Below are positions 14,068 to 22,783 of a stretch of DNA of 45,207 nucleotides, piece by piece. Each line of letters starts with the position of its first letter. The stretch's first letter is position 1. The stretch spans positions 1 through 45,207 of the IMG/VR virus record IMGVR_UViG_3300044997_000480. One strand, written 5' to 3'. The position numbers and the translations under genes were made by a program. The notes beneath the pieces were generated by a model that saw only the letters and a program-made list of their open reading frames with translations, was not told where the DNA came from and searched no databases. Source of the stretch: a virus.

Positions 14068-14961
14068 TTATAATGCTTTTTCTAGTTGCCATTGTTTATC
14101 AAAGTTAGTCTCAATATCTTCTGTACCACATGCATCCAAACATACAATGTTGGGATTCAAGCTAGTCCATGAACTTTGTACTTCATCAAAATCTGTAACA
14201 AAGTTGCGTTGTCTGCTCCCCAACCAACAACAAGGACTTACCTGTCCTTGTGCATCAATGTAGATGCTTTGCTCGTTGAGAGCATGGCAACTGATTTTTC
14301 GTGCTTGTTGTTGTGGTAGATGCCAATGCACAGGAGATTCTAAATCTTTGATTAGTGGTCGTTTGCTGACTTTGGCGCGGAACCATTTAAATCCCATATC
14401 TTGGGCTAACTGCTCGCAAGCATCAACTTGATGTTCGTTGTGTCGGTAAACCAACATATCCCAGTGTGCAGAACCGCCACCGGCAATAAAAGCTTCCGCA
14501 TTCTGCATGAGTTTGTTCCAGTTGACGTTGACTCTATAGTCATTGTTGGTGTTTTCTAAACCGTCAATACTAAACACCACATAGTCGTTGCGTTGATTTA
14601 ATATCTGTGCCAGTGAGTGCCACCAAAACGTAGTGCCAATGCCACCATTGGAGTTCATGCCTAGCACAATGTTGGGATTTTGTTTTCTGAACCACTCATA
14701 GATAGCAATAGTATGATTGCCTGCAGCTGGATCTCCATAGTTACCACACATGAACATTTTTTCTAGTTTGGCAACAAATCCTTTAGGTAACAAGTGTTCT
14801 AACATTTCTACAGAAAGTTGATGTTTACTACGTTTGTCAAAGTCAGCATCAGTTTCTCGAGCGCAAAGAGCACACTCTGCCTGACACACATCGGTGGGCT
14901 CTAGGTGCAATACTTTTATGTCACGCGATGTCAACATCTGTGTTGTAGCTGGTGAAGCCAT
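14068..14961 (-). CDS. Radical SAM protein with SPASM-like C-terminus (rSAM1)
   Basis: About 297 aa from the ATG at 14961 (a TTG at 14973 is also possible; both overlap gp46). CQAECALC supplies the CxxxCxxC motif that holds the [4Fe-4S] cluster and activates S-adenosylmethionine. A NSNGG motif and VVFSIDGL strand follow, as in SPASM-type peptide- and carbohydrate-modifying enzymes. The C-terminal part has a second cysteine set, SCHALNEQ...SPCCWLG and CLDAC, probably binding an auxiliary cluster. It is a clear paralog of rSAM2: both share FSIDGL/FGIDGL, the NW(N/Q)K, the AFIxGGGxAxW and the KHN/RHN-x-HQV segments. Target unknown; a peptide or protein modification is the usual role of the family. 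Confidence 0.8.
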   Translation of the reverse strand: MASPATTQMLTSRDIKVLHLEPTDVCQAECALCARETDADFDKRSKHQLSVEMLEHLLPKGFVAKLEKMFMCGNYGDPAAGNHTIAIYEWFRKQNPNIVLGMNSNGGIGTTFWWHSLAQILNQRNDYVVFSIDGLENTNNDYRVNVNWNKLMQNAEAFIAGGGSAHWDMLVYRHNEHQVDACEQLAQDMGFKWFRAKVSKRPLIKDLESPVHWHLPQQQARKISCHALNEQSIYIDAQGQVSPCCWLGSRQRNFVTDFDEVQSSWTSLNPNIVCLDACGTEDIETNFDKQWQLEKAL

Positions 14962-16684
14962 TTTCTTTGACAACCTTTAATATGTTTTCTACACGACCGG
15001 CTAGCTCATCTCTGTGACTCACAAGCCAGATACTCTTGCGACGCTCGCGACTCATCTTCTTGAGCAGAGCTAAACTGTTTTCCACACCCTGAGTGTCCAT
15101 ACCCGAATCTACCAGTTCGTCAATGAATAGCACGTTGATAGGATGATACAAACTTTCCCATACATCACGGAATGCCCAACTCATTGAAAGTATCAAGCGA
15201 TTGCGTTCACCTCTACTGAGATTGTCAAAGTCCAAGTCTCGACCCAACTCGGTGATTTCCACTGATAGATCGTTTTGGAATATGACCTGATGTGGTAATC
15301 CAATCCTATCAAGATAGTGTGTAAGACGAGCATTGAGATAACTCAAGTTTTGTTCAATGATCTTTTTTCGAATGAAACTGTCTTTGTTAGTTAACAGCTT
15401 GAGCAGGAAATCTTGATGTTCCTGTAATCTTGTGAGTTCATTGAGTGTGTTGTAACTTACTACCTGCAACGCTTGACCTGACATTTCTTCAATCTGTTCA
15501 CTGTAAGGATCTACTTCCTGTGCCTTGACATCTAGTTGACGTTGCAAATTGTCCAAGTTAGCTCGATGTTGTATAGCGTCTTCTTCTGCATCGTAAAACA
15601 TCTTTGGGGGCTTGCCTAACACGCCCAAGGATTGGTGGGTTGTCTCCAACTCTGATAACAAGTTGCTATGTTTTTGGCAAGACGTTCTTGCCGTTGCTAG
15701 ATCCGTCTGCTTTCCTTCCAATACCTGTTGGTGCTTATTGTCGTGGAATGGTTGCCCGCAGGTATGGCAGGTATGGCTCTCAAGAGTCGCAATCTCTTTG
15801 ATAAGTTTTTCAATGCTTTTCTTTTCACGGTCCACATCGAGTTTCGTACGGCTGATCTGGCTAGATAAGTCGTTAATGTCCTTACGCGTCTGATCCCAAA
15901 TCTTGTGATCTTTATGCGCTTGTATCTCTGCTTCAATGTTGATCTTATTGAGCTCGTCGAGAGCTGTTTGAAGCTTGGCCGTATCTTCCTCATGTTTGGT
16001 TTTCCATAAAGTTTGCCTACGGCGCAGATTTTCTATTTGTTCTTCTATGCGCTTGTTGGCTTCTTGTACTGCACGAATACGCATCTCTTCTTGAGAGATA
16101 GCATCCTTGGTTTCTCTGTTGAGTTCTTTGATGCGCTCAGCACGTTCACTCAGCAAGGTAATGCCCAACAGTTGTTCAATGATAGCTCGCTGATCATTGG
16201 CTTTCAAACTCAAAAACGGTTCGGTATAGGTATTCAAGGCCAGTACATGCCGGAACATGTTGTGAGTCATGCCCAGTGCAGATTCGATAGCATCTTGAGT
16301 TTCACGACTATCGCCCTGTGCATCGTCAGTGGCTGCTTGTTCTTCATTGTTGACATAAAACTTGAGAACATTGGGTTTACGTCCTCGTTCGATTCTATAA
16401 TCACGGCCGTTGATAGCAAACTCCAAACTGACCAACATGTTTTTACTGTTGGTCTTGTTGATTAGATTGTCTTTGCGAATGTTGGTTAGAGCTTGTCCGT
16501 AGAGCGCATAGCTTAGAGCATTGATAATGGTAGTCTTGCCAGTGCCGTTTCTAGAGCCATTGCCGCCTAAGTCTAAGTTTTCACCTAAAACAAGTGTAAG
16601 ATCGTTGCGGTCAAAGTCAATGCCTTGTGTGGCATTGCCCACACTCATAAAGTTTTTAACTGTTAAATTTCGAATGTGAATCAT
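14921..16684 (-). CDS. 46: Recombination nuclease subunit gp46 (Rad50/SbcC-like)
   Basis: A 587-aa SMC-type ATPase. Walker A is GSRNGTGKT (residues 43-51); long coiled coils flank a zinc hook CHTCGQPFH (about residues 308-316); near the C-terminus are the ABC signature LSRGERNRL (about 490) and Walker B INVLFIDELVD. With gp47 it makes the Mre11-Rad50-like complex that resects DNA ends for recombination-dependent replication. Size matches T4 gp46 (560 aa). Its ATGA overlaps the stop of rSAM2, and its 3' end overlaps the start of rSAM1, so in this phage it is separated from gp47 by two radical SAM genes, an unusual order. Confidence 0.95.
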   Translation of the reverse strand: MIHIRNLTVKNFMSVGNATQGIDFDRNDLTLVLGENLDLGGNGSRNGTGKTTIINALSYALYGQALTNIRKDNLINKTNSKNMLVSLEFAINGRDYRIERGRKPNVLKFYVNNEEQAATDDAQGDSRETQDAIESALGMTHNMFRHVLALNTYTEPFLSLKANDQRAIIEQLLGITLLSERAERIKELNRETKDAISQEEMRIRAVQEANKRIEEQIENLRRRQTLWKTKHEEDTAKLQTALDELNKINIEAEIQAHKDHKIWDQTRKDINDLSSQISRTKLDVDREKKSIEKLIKEIATLESHTCHTCGQPFHDNKHQQVLEGKQTDLATARTSCQKHSNLLSELETTHQSLGVLGKPPKMFYDAEEDAIQHRANLDNLQRQLDVKAQEVDPYSEQIEEMSGQALQVVSYNTLNELTRLQEHQDFLLKLLTNKDSFIRKKIIEQNLSYLNARLTHYLDRIGLPHQVIFQNDLSVEITELGRDLDFDNLSRGERNRLILSMSWAFRDVWESLYHPINVLFIDELVDSGMDTQGVENSLALLKKMSRERRKSIWLVSHRDELAGRVENILKVVKENGFTSYNTDVDIA

Positions 16685-17670
16685 TCTTTGTTATCTGAAC
16701 ATTGTTGTAAGCATACTGGATTTGGTTTGTTTCTAAAACTGTTGGTATAGTTTTCCTGCCAAATATTACTATTGATGATAGCCTCTAAGTCACTATTATA
16801 GATGCTTATTTGACAGAAGTCAATTTTTAACACTTTTTTAAAGTGATAATCGATCAAAGAGAATTGTTGAAAGTGATTAGCTTTGTGCCAACCCATGAGC
16901 CAACAGCAAGGCCATATAGTACCGTCAGCGTATATTGATATCCAACCAACTTGTTGACTGCGACAAGTAATAACCTTGTTACTTTTTGCTATCTTCTTTT
17001 CTATGTTGTTAGAACTTGACTTAACTAGTATCGGAAAATCAGTGTTTACAATATCAAATTTTTCTATGATGTTATCTTTGCTAATAACTTGACCTGACTG
17101 ATCAAAACGATCTTGAAATATAACAAAGAATTTTTTAAACCCTAATTGCTGGCTTAACTCTCTAGCCTGTTCAACCTGATGTGCATTATGTTTAAAAATA
17201 ATAAATTGCCATTCTGCATTACCGCCACCTTGGATAAACGCGGTTGCATTGTTTATAACCTTTTGCCAATTTGTACCCACTCGATAAATGCTGTGGGTAT
17301 CGTCTAAACCATCAATTCCAAACACCACACGATGTTGATAACATTTTAACTGAGCACCAAAAGTATGCCACCATGAGGTATCCCGAATACCACCATTAGT
17401 ATGCAGGCTAATAAATGCCGAAGTATTCTCACAAGTCCATATCACAATGTCGTTGATGCGCGGATGCATTAAATTGTCGCCGGTTGTACCGTTAAAATTG
17501 ATGTGTTTAACGGTTCTCCACACTGACATTGGGATGTTAGAGACTACTTTGTCCCAATCCAATATGTCGTTGGTTTTCATCTTTGCGCCGCGCAAACAAA
17601 GAGGACATTCAGCATTGCAATTATTAATGCTTTCGATGTCTATTGTGGTTATGTCAGCGATTCTAAACAT
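16681..17670 (-). CDS. Radical SAM protein with SPASM-like C-terminus (rSAM2)
   Basis: A 329-aa paralog of rSAM1. CNAECPLC (residues 18-25) is the cluster-binding CxxxCxxC; INFNGTTGDNLMHP and HTNGGI follow, then VVFGIDGLDDTHSIYRVGTN, and an AFIQGGGNAEWQ strand. C-terminal cysteines in ITCRSQQ, WPCCWLMGW and CLQQC suggest an auxiliary cluster. Overlaps rSAM3 by 22 bases upstream and gp46 by four bases downstream, so all are translated from one transcript. Base use looks somewhat more A/T-rich than gp46 by eye, which could mark later arrival (not measured). Substrate unknown. Confidence 0.82.
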   Translation of the reverse strand: MFRIADITTIDIESINNCNAECPLCLRGAKMKTNDILDWDKVVSNIPMSVWRTVKHINFNGTTGDNLMHPRINDIVIWTCENTSAFISLHTNGGIRDTSWWHTFGAQLKCYQHRVVFGIDGLDDTHSIYRVGTNWQKVINNATAFIQGGGNAEWQFIIFKHNAHQVEQARELSQQLGFKKFFVIFQDRFDQSGQVISKDNIIEKFDIVNTDFPILVKSSSNNIEKKIAKSNKVITCRSQQVGWISIYADGTIWPCCWLMGWHKANHFQQFSLIDYHFKKVLKIDFCQISIYNSDLEAIINSNIWQENYTNSFRNKPNPVCLQQCSDNKE

Positions 17671-18818
17671 TGTACTAACTCTGGAAACGTCTTTCGTACG
17701 TCTAATCCTCTACGTTGATCTAACTTAGTAAGAAAATTTAATATCATGGACCCACTAACTTCCCCTGGTATAGCTGAAAAGTTGTCTAAAATTGTTGTAA
17801 TACTAGGATGCGTTACGTGCGCAATCCTAGTCAAAATCCAAGATTTGATGCGATTATCTAAATTATACAAATTTAAGATAGCCGGACCTTCGAGGCCATG
17901 ATGGAAATGTCCATCATGGCGTCTGAGCATGTTCATAAAAATTTTTACCTTTAATGTTGCACAGTAATCTAGAATTTGGTCTATGTAACCAATGTTTAAA
18001 ATGCTAACAGTTGTGATTACTGTTAGTTCTAGTTGCGGGAGAGTTTGTTGTAGTTGCTGATACCATTTAATGTTAAAATCCACATCGCTCCATTTTGCAG
18101 GAAATCGCAAATATTCAAACTGTTCTTTCACCCCATCAACACTAACGTTTATTTCAATGGCTTTAAAAAATTTCCAAAAAACTAATTGCTCAGTGGGCAT
18201 CCTAGTCCCATTAGTATTATATTTGAGCCTAATGTGTCTAGCATGATTATTATCAACCAGCCATTTGAGCACAGCAACTTGTTGCTCGCTGTTAATCATA
18301 AATGGTTCACCACCTACGAATTCTATCGCACCGATAGTACTAGCATGAGTTTTTAAATGATCCCATACGTCAGCATTGTTATCCAATGATACTACTGGGC
18401 CTGCTGGCAAATTAAATTTTTTGTTCTCGCTAATCCAACCAGAGCTGGCTTGGTCATTACATGTTGTACATCGCAGATTACAATGATTACCTAGTCGCAG
18501 ATAATACTCAACAAAGTTACCATGTGTATTAGATAAATCTTGGTTGAGTACTTGAAAGATCTTGCTGTACGTTTGGTTATCACGCTGACGTTTACTAACT
18601 AAACCTAGTTTTTCTTGATTCCAGCAAGCATTACAATCTGTAATTTTCTTGCCGTTCAGTAAATCACTCTTAATTGATTTTAGCTCGTCACTGTTAATGT
18701 ATTCATTGACAGAATTACAGTTGATTGATGATCTAAACAAGCAACATGGGTTGAATCCCTCTGATGTTTTAGCATGCAATGTTATCCAAGGGTTAACACA
18801 GAATGTTTCGGAAATCAT
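17649..18818 (-). CDS. Twitch-domain radical SAM protein (rSAM3)
   Basis: A 389-aa protein with a cysteine-rich N-terminus (FCVNPWITL, FNPCCLF, then TDCNACWNQEKLGLVSKRQR, about residues 6-78) that resembles a SPASM/twitch auxiliary-cluster domain placed before the catalytic barrel. The radical SAM core starts at about residue 105 with RLGNHCNLRCTTC (CxxxCxxC), followed by EFVGGEPF (the GGEP strand) and NVSVDGV. This layout is the twitch-domain radical SAM type that recurs in marine phages. It belongs to a different subfamily from rSAM1 and rSAM2. Its ATGA overlaps the gp47 stop. It may modify a phage or host peptide; target unknown. Confidence 0.82.
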   Translation of the reverse strand: MISETFCVNPWITLHAKTSEGFNPCCLFRSSINCNSVNEYINSDELKSIKSDLLNGKKITDCNACWNQEKLGLVSKRQRDNQTYSKIFQVLNQDLSNTHGNFVEYYLRLGNHCNLRCTTCNDQASSGWISENKKFNLPAGPVVSLDNNADVWDHLKTHASTIGAIEFVGGEPFMINSEQQVAVLKWLVDNNHARHIRLKYNTNGTRMPTEQLVFWKFFKAIEINVSVDGVKEQFEYLRFPAKWSDVDFNIKWYQQLQQTLPQLELTVITTVSILNIGYIDQILDYCATLKVKIFMNMLRRHDGHFHHGLEGPAILNLYNLDNRIKSWILTRIAHVTHPSITTILDNFSAIPGEVSGSMILNFLTKLDQRRGLDVRKTFPELVQCLESLT

Positions 18819-19831
18819 AGATTCTGGTAAATCTTTAAAAGTAACTTGTTGTCGTAAAACTCTGACTCAATATTAGTGATCTGATCTGTAACAATTTGAT
18901 CCACAGATTCAAACTTAGTTTCTCCGGGAGCTAGGTCTTCGCTAACTCCAGCAGTCTTGTTTGGAATCAATGCCATCTCACGTAAATCGTATGTTTTGAT
19001 AAAAGTTTCTTTGATATAGTTAGCTTCTTCGTAGCTAATCTCAATGTCTAGATTGACACGTACATGCATCTTGGGCTTAAGAAGGGTTTGAGCGTTGTCA
19101 ATGAGATTGGCGAGTCCATATACGCGGTACGTTGGTTGATCAGGCCAAGCATGAAATTCAGGCGGTCTTCCCCAGTCCAGTATTGTAAGTCCTCTCTCGT
19201 CGTCACCAGCATCTGCGTAGTTATGAGGGAACGCATTACCGATGTAGGTGATATTTATCTTAGTCTGTCGTTTGTGAAAATGTCCTGTAAACACATGTTC
19301 GAATCCTCCAAGATCTTCACGCTTTATTTCTCCATGATCTGGCATCTCTACCATTGCGTTCATTAGATATCCAGGCAGTTCAAAGTGTCCAAACATATAC
19401 TTGCCTTTTAGCTTGGGAATGCGTTTGTAATCATCTCCACAAAGCCAGGGAGCGATCACAACATCACCGTCGCTGAACCAATCATTACAGATCTGGATAC
19501 GAGGCAAGTGCTTGGCCCATTCTACACTTTGAACATCACGTTTGTCTCGATAATACAGATCGTGGTTGCCAGGAATAAAATACACACGTTCAAAGTTGTC
19601 ATTGAGGTGTTCCAAGGCACGTAGGCTATATTGCAAAGTAACAATATTGATACTGGATCTGTTGTTGTGCCAGTCACCTAGAAACAAGCATGTTTTGCAA
19701 CCTTCTTCTCGAGCTTTGGCAGTAGCCCAGTGAACAAAAGACAAACAATCATCGTTGTGTAGTTGACTGTTTGACTTCAATCCAAAATGTATATCTGTGA
19801 AGATGGCAGCTTTTTTAAATAGATTACCCAT
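18815..19831 (-). CDS. 47: Recombination nuclease subunit gp47 (Mre11/SbcD-like)
   Basis: A 338-aa calcineurin-type metallophosphoesterase. The metal-binding motifs are in order: DIH (residues 13-15), GDWHNN (52-57), GNHD (88-91), and GHFHKRQ (about 197-203). Residue F14-type substitutions are absent. Partner of gp46; together they trim DNA ends for recombination and replication restart. Size is the same as T4 gp47 (339 aa). A sigma-70-like promoter lies just upstream, inside the 3' end of gp55, so gp47 and the downstream radical SAM/gp46 genes can be expressed before the late phase. Confidence 0.94.
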   Translation of the reverse strand: MGNLFKKAAIFTDIHFGLKSNSQLHNDDCLSFVHWATAKAREEGCKTCLFLGDWHNNRSSINIVTLQYSLRALEHLNDNFERVYFIPGNHDLYYRDKRDVQSVEWAKHLPRIQICNDWFSDGDVVIAPWLCGDDYKRIPKLKGKYMFGHFELPGYLMNAMVEMPDHGEIKREDLGGFEHVFTGHFHKRQTKINITYIGNAFPHNYADAGDDERGLTILDWGRPPEFHAWPDQPTYRVYGLANLIDNAQTLLKPKMHVRVNLDIEISYEEANYIKETFIKTYDLREMALIPNKTAGVSEDLAPGETKFESVDQIVTDQITNIESEFYDNKLLLKIYQNL

Positions 19832-19837
19832 CTAGTG

Positions 19838-19866
19838 ATTATACTATTCGTCTGAGCTGTTTGCAA
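19838..19866 (-). promoter_or_regulatory. Sigma-70-like promoter for gp47
   Basis: On the minus strand TTGCAA (four of six bases of the -35 consensus) is 17 nt from a perfect TATAAT, 7-12 nt before the gp47 ATG. It lies over the last codons and stop of gp55. The short distance to ATG would leave a very short leader. Confidence 0.5.
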
Positions 19867-20743
19867 CCGTTTCGGCTGTTTTGTTATGACTTTCGCTGTA
19901 TTGGCGTGTCCAGCTAGGATTCAATCCGTTCATCTCCAGGATGTCATCGCGGATGTTTTGCATCTTCTTTTCAATGTTTAATACTCTAGTAAACGAGTTT
20001 GTGATGGCTGCTGTGTAGTAAGCAAAGGGATTTTGGCTCTTGTTCTCATCAAACTGTAGACCTATTTGCGATAGCTGTAGCAAGGCTTGACCGCACATTT
20101 CTTCGTTGTATGTATAGCCACGCCAGTTGCTTCTAGTGGCATATCTTTCACAGAGTTTGATAAACATAGTGGCCAGTTTATTGGTCATTTTGCCGTGATC
20201 TCTGCAGAACTTGCCCCCATCTAAGGTACCCTTCCAGTGCGATTTTCCTACCAAAAACGGTTGTTTTCCTTCATCCAAACGATAGTGAAAAAATGGTGGA
20301 AAGTTCAATCTCACATGATTCATGTCCAGCACAGGTACTTCTACCAGCTCATCTAGATCGCTGGTTTCTTCGTCTTCCAAGGCCAACAGTTCGTCTAACT
20401 TCTGCTTTTTGGCCTGTGCTTTGGTGGGTTTTTTGGGTGCTTTGGGTATGTGATCCCAACAAGTGATGCGAAACACAAGGTCAGTGTGCGGTATCTTTTT
20501 TTCGTTTAACACTTCTCCAGTTTCGCGTTTGATACGGTCAGCACGATTGCGTCGGGCTTCTGCAATGGTGCGTTGATTGATCTTGCCAAGACTGGGCAAT
20601 ATGATGTCATATTGATGATCGTTCACAGGGTCAAGATAACTGCAATATGTGTTCTTGCTAAGGTGTATTTCTTTGAGGATATCTCGGTTATTGAGATAGT
20701 TTACTTTTTTTGCTGGCGCAGGGCCAAGTGATGCTGTAGCCAA
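19844..20743 (-). CDS. 55: Late sigma factor (gp55)
   Basis: About 299 aa, starting at a TTG at 20743 with AGGAG eight bases upstream. A GTG 36 bases further upstream is in frame but lies inside the promoter, so it is not used. The C-terminal third (EMCGQALLQL, FAYYTAAITNSFTRVLNIEKK, about residues 225-265) matches sigma region 2, which binds the -10 element; gp55 has no -35-binding domain. It directs host RNA polymerase to the TATAAATA-type late promoters found across this window, with help from gp33 and the sliding clamp (from T4; not seen here). T4 gp55 is 185 aa; the extra length is a lysine/acid-rich insertion near residues 110-150. Confidence 0.9.
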   Translation of the reverse strand: MATASLGPAPAKKVNYLNNRDILKEIHLSKNTYCSYLDPVNDHQYDIILPSLGKINQRTIAEARRNRADRIKRETGEVLNEKKIPHTDLVFRITCWDHIPKAPKKPTKAQAKKQKLDELLALEDEETSDLDELVEVPVLDMNHVRLNFPPFFHYRLDEGKQPFLVGKSHWKGTLDGGKFCRDHGKMTNKLATMFIKLCERYATRSNWRGYTYNEEMCGQALLQLSQIGLQFDENKSQNPFAYYTAAITNSFTRVLNIEKKMQNIRDDILEMNGLNPSWTRQYSESHNKTAETVANSSDE

Positions 20744-20767
20744 GATGTGCTCTCCTATAGTGTAGTT

Positions 20768-20795
20768 ATTATACAACACTCTCTGCCGTTGTCAA
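20768..20795 (-). promoter_or_regulatory. Strong sigma-70 promoter for gp55
   Basis: On the minus strand a perfect TTGACA (20790-20795) is 16 nt from a perfect TATAAT (20768-20773). The expected start is about 20761, giving an 18-nt leader with the AGGAG site before the TTG start. It is the best host-type promoter seen in the window and fits early or middle expression of the late sigma factor. Confidence 0.85.
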
Positions 20796-20831
20796 ACCTT
20801 TTGTGCGATTAACTTAGCCGTTTTTGTTGCC

Positions 20832-20840
20832 GGTAAATAC
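20832..20840 (+). promoter_or_regulatory. Late-promoter-like motif GGTAAATAC
   Basis: GGTAAATAC directly abuts an ATG at 20841. If transcription starts about 5-7 nt downstream, that ATG is lost and the next one (20856), with AAGGGA six bases before it, is the start. Confidence 0.5.
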
Positions 20841-20855
20841 ATGAAGGGAACTACT

Positions 20856-22478
20856 ATGGCCTCAACAGCGCAGATACAAGCACAGATCAATTCAAAACAA
20901 GCAACAGTCAGGTCGTTGGAAAACAATCTTGAATCCTTGCCTGCTGGGTCACAATCAGCCAAAGCAGTACAACAGCAGATCAACGTTCTCAACAATCAAA
21001 TATATTTATTAAATGTAGCTTTGGCCAATGCTACCACAGCAACTAACCCGCCAAATCCACAAGTTCCTGTAGACCCGTTAGTTCCATTGCAACAGGTAGA
21101 AATAACCAGTTCGCAGATCCCACCAGGTCCAGTGGTACAAGGTAGAACACCCTTGCTGGTCAGCAATCCTCCAGATCCTGCAGCCGTCGACACTGAACTA
21201 ACCCAAGAGGTTCCACCAGGCAGCACAATAATAAATCAATTACCAGCAGACAATCCCTACAGCATACCACCTCTTAACAATCAACCGCAGACTATCAGGC
21301 TTGCACCTCAGCCTGTGGGCGGCAATTATGTACCATCATACAATCCTGAAACTGGCGAGTATGATGTAGTTGATTTGACCACCGGATTATCAGTCGTGAC
21401 TGGTCTCACTAAGCAGGCGGCTGAGCTAGAGGCACAAAATCTTTCAGTGGGAGATCCTGGGTACGGCGGTCTTGCTGCACGTAACTTTGGTGTGGCCTAT
21501 GACGACGACGGATTTTTATTGCCAGGCTATACATTAGACGAGAATGGAAATCCTGTGTATGTGGGCGGCGACTTTGTGGAACCAGCCACAGCGGCCTCGG
21601 CCGAAGCCAGCCGTGTAGAAGCATTGACTCAGCAAGCTCGCAACCAAGCCACAGTGCGAGACCAGCGCAAGGCCAACGGCGCCGCTGCCGGTAACGGTGA
21701 TTGGCGTGTGAGACTGCGTTTGGCACCCAACGCCACGTACCTGTATAAAACACCAGGCATTGGATCTGCGGGAATCATGGAGCCGTTGCGTGAAACAGAC
21801 GGAGTGGTCTTTCCTTATACCCCCAAGATTGACATGGCCTATCAAGCAGAATACACACCCTATGATTTGGTGCATTCTAACTATCGCGGCTATTTCTACA
21901 AAGGCAGCAGAGTAGGTGAAGTCTCTGTCACAGCAGACTTTACAGCACAAGATTCTACTGAAGCAGACTATCTGTTGGCCGTGATACACTTTTTTAGATC
22001 TGCCACCAAAATGTTCTATGGACAGGACAAACAGCGTGGAACACCTCCGCCTCTGGTATTCTTGTCAGGTTTGGGCGAGTTCCAGTTCAATGAACATCCT
22101 TGCGTGATCAGTCAGTTCAACTACAGCTTGCCATCAGATGTGGACTACATCAGATCACGTGGTCGACAATCTACATCGGCAGGTATCACACAAGGTGGCA
22201 ATGGGTTGATGTTCCGTCGGACCTTGGCCAGTTCTGCTAGACCCAGTTACAGCCTCAGCAGTATATGGAGCAGGCTCACAGGTGCTAACTTGCCCCAAGG
22301 CGGCATGAACATACCACCTGCACCGCCCAACCTTGGGTTGAGCTCGCCTACCTACGTCCCTACAAAGATTTCATTGTCGTTGACTCTGTTGCCCATGCCC
22401 ACACGAAGTCAAGTCAGTCAGCAGTTTAGTTTGGAAAAGTTTGCCAATGGCAACTTGTTGAGAGGAGGATTCTGGTAA
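20856..22478 (+). CDS. 48: Baseplate tube-cap protein (gp48-like)
   Basis: About 540 aa from the ATG at 20856. The C-terminal half carries the fold: VVFPYTPKIDMAYQAEYTPY (about 320), YLLAVIHFFRSATKMFYGQD, then PPPLVFLSGLGEFQFNEHP and SLPSDVDYIRS. The FFR-S-x-KMFFGQD and FNEHPCVI segments recur in gp48/gp54-type tube-cap proteins of T4-like phages. The N-terminal 260 residues are unusual: a helical start, then a long proline-rich region (60-140). gp48 sits on the baseplate hub and starts tail tube growth; gp54 is the other possibility. T4 gp48 is 364 aa, so the extra N-terminal half is extension. First gene of the plus-strand baseplate operon, and its stop overlaps the gp53 start (TAATG). Confidence 0.75.
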   Translation: MASTAQIQAQINSKQATVRSLENNLESLPAGSQSAKAVQQQINVLNNQIYLLNVALANATTATNPPNPQVPVDPLVPLQQVEITSSQIPPGPVVQGRTPLLVSNPPDPAAVDTELTQEVPPGSTIINQLPADNPYSIPPLNNQPQTIRLAPQPVGGNYVPSYNPETGEYDVVDLTTGLSVVTGLTKQAAELEAQNLSVGDPGYGGLAARNFGVAYDDDGFLLPGYTLDENGNPVYVGGDFVEPATAASAEASRVEALTQQARNQATVRDQRKANGAAAGNGDWRVRLRLAPNATYLYKTPGIGSAGIMEPLRETDGVVFPYTPKIDMAYQAEYTPYDLVHSNYRGYFYKGSRVGEVSVTADFTAQDSTEADYLLAVIHFFRSATKMFYGQDKQRGTPPPLVFLSGLGEFQFNEHPCVISQFNYSLPSDVDYIRSRGRQSTSAGITQGGNGLMFRRTLASSARPSYSLSSIWSRLTGANLPQGGMNIPPAPPNLGLSSPTYVPTKISLSLTLLPMPTRSQVSQQFSLEKFANGNLLRGGFW

Positions 22479-22780
22479 TGGCTATCTATGCGGCAACCAG
22501 TTCATATTTTGCCACACCCAAGGTCAATGGTATCTATCTAGGTTTCATGGTCAACAGGCCCATACCCAAGCAGTCTGATGACATCTATTTTACAATCAAT
22601 AAAACCTACAATCTTAGGCCAGATCTCTTGGCCTATGATCTCTATGGAGATGCTGGACTGTGGTGGGTGTTTGCTCAACGCAATCCCAATGCATTGCCCG
22701 ACCCTTTAGGCGATTTCAGAGATGGTGTGCAGATCTATGTGCCCAAGCTAGACACTTTGAGAGAGGCTCTGGGTTTTTAA
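22478..22780 (+). CDS. 53: Baseplate wedge subunit (gp53)
   Basis: A 100-aa protein. Residues 46-90, including LRPDLLAYDLYGDAGLWWVF and a DFRDGVQIYVPKL end, make the LysM-like half of gp53 that clamps the wedge to the hub. It is about half the length of T4 gp53 (196 aa), as usual in this phage group. It starts at the base shared with the gp48-like stop, and the next gene starts four bases after its stop, so it is translationally linked to both neighbours. Confidence 0.85.
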   Translation: MAIYAATSSYFATPKVNGIYLGFMVNRPIPKQSDDIYFTINKTYNLRPDLLAYDLYGDAGLWWVFAQRNPNALPDPLGDFRDGVQIYVPKLDTLREALGF

Positions 22781-22783
22781 TCG

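Noticed and set aside
20841-20855. Upstream ATG as the start of the gp48-like gene
   Set aside because: It directly touches the late-promoter-like motif, while the ATG at 20856 has a good AAGGGA ribosome site.
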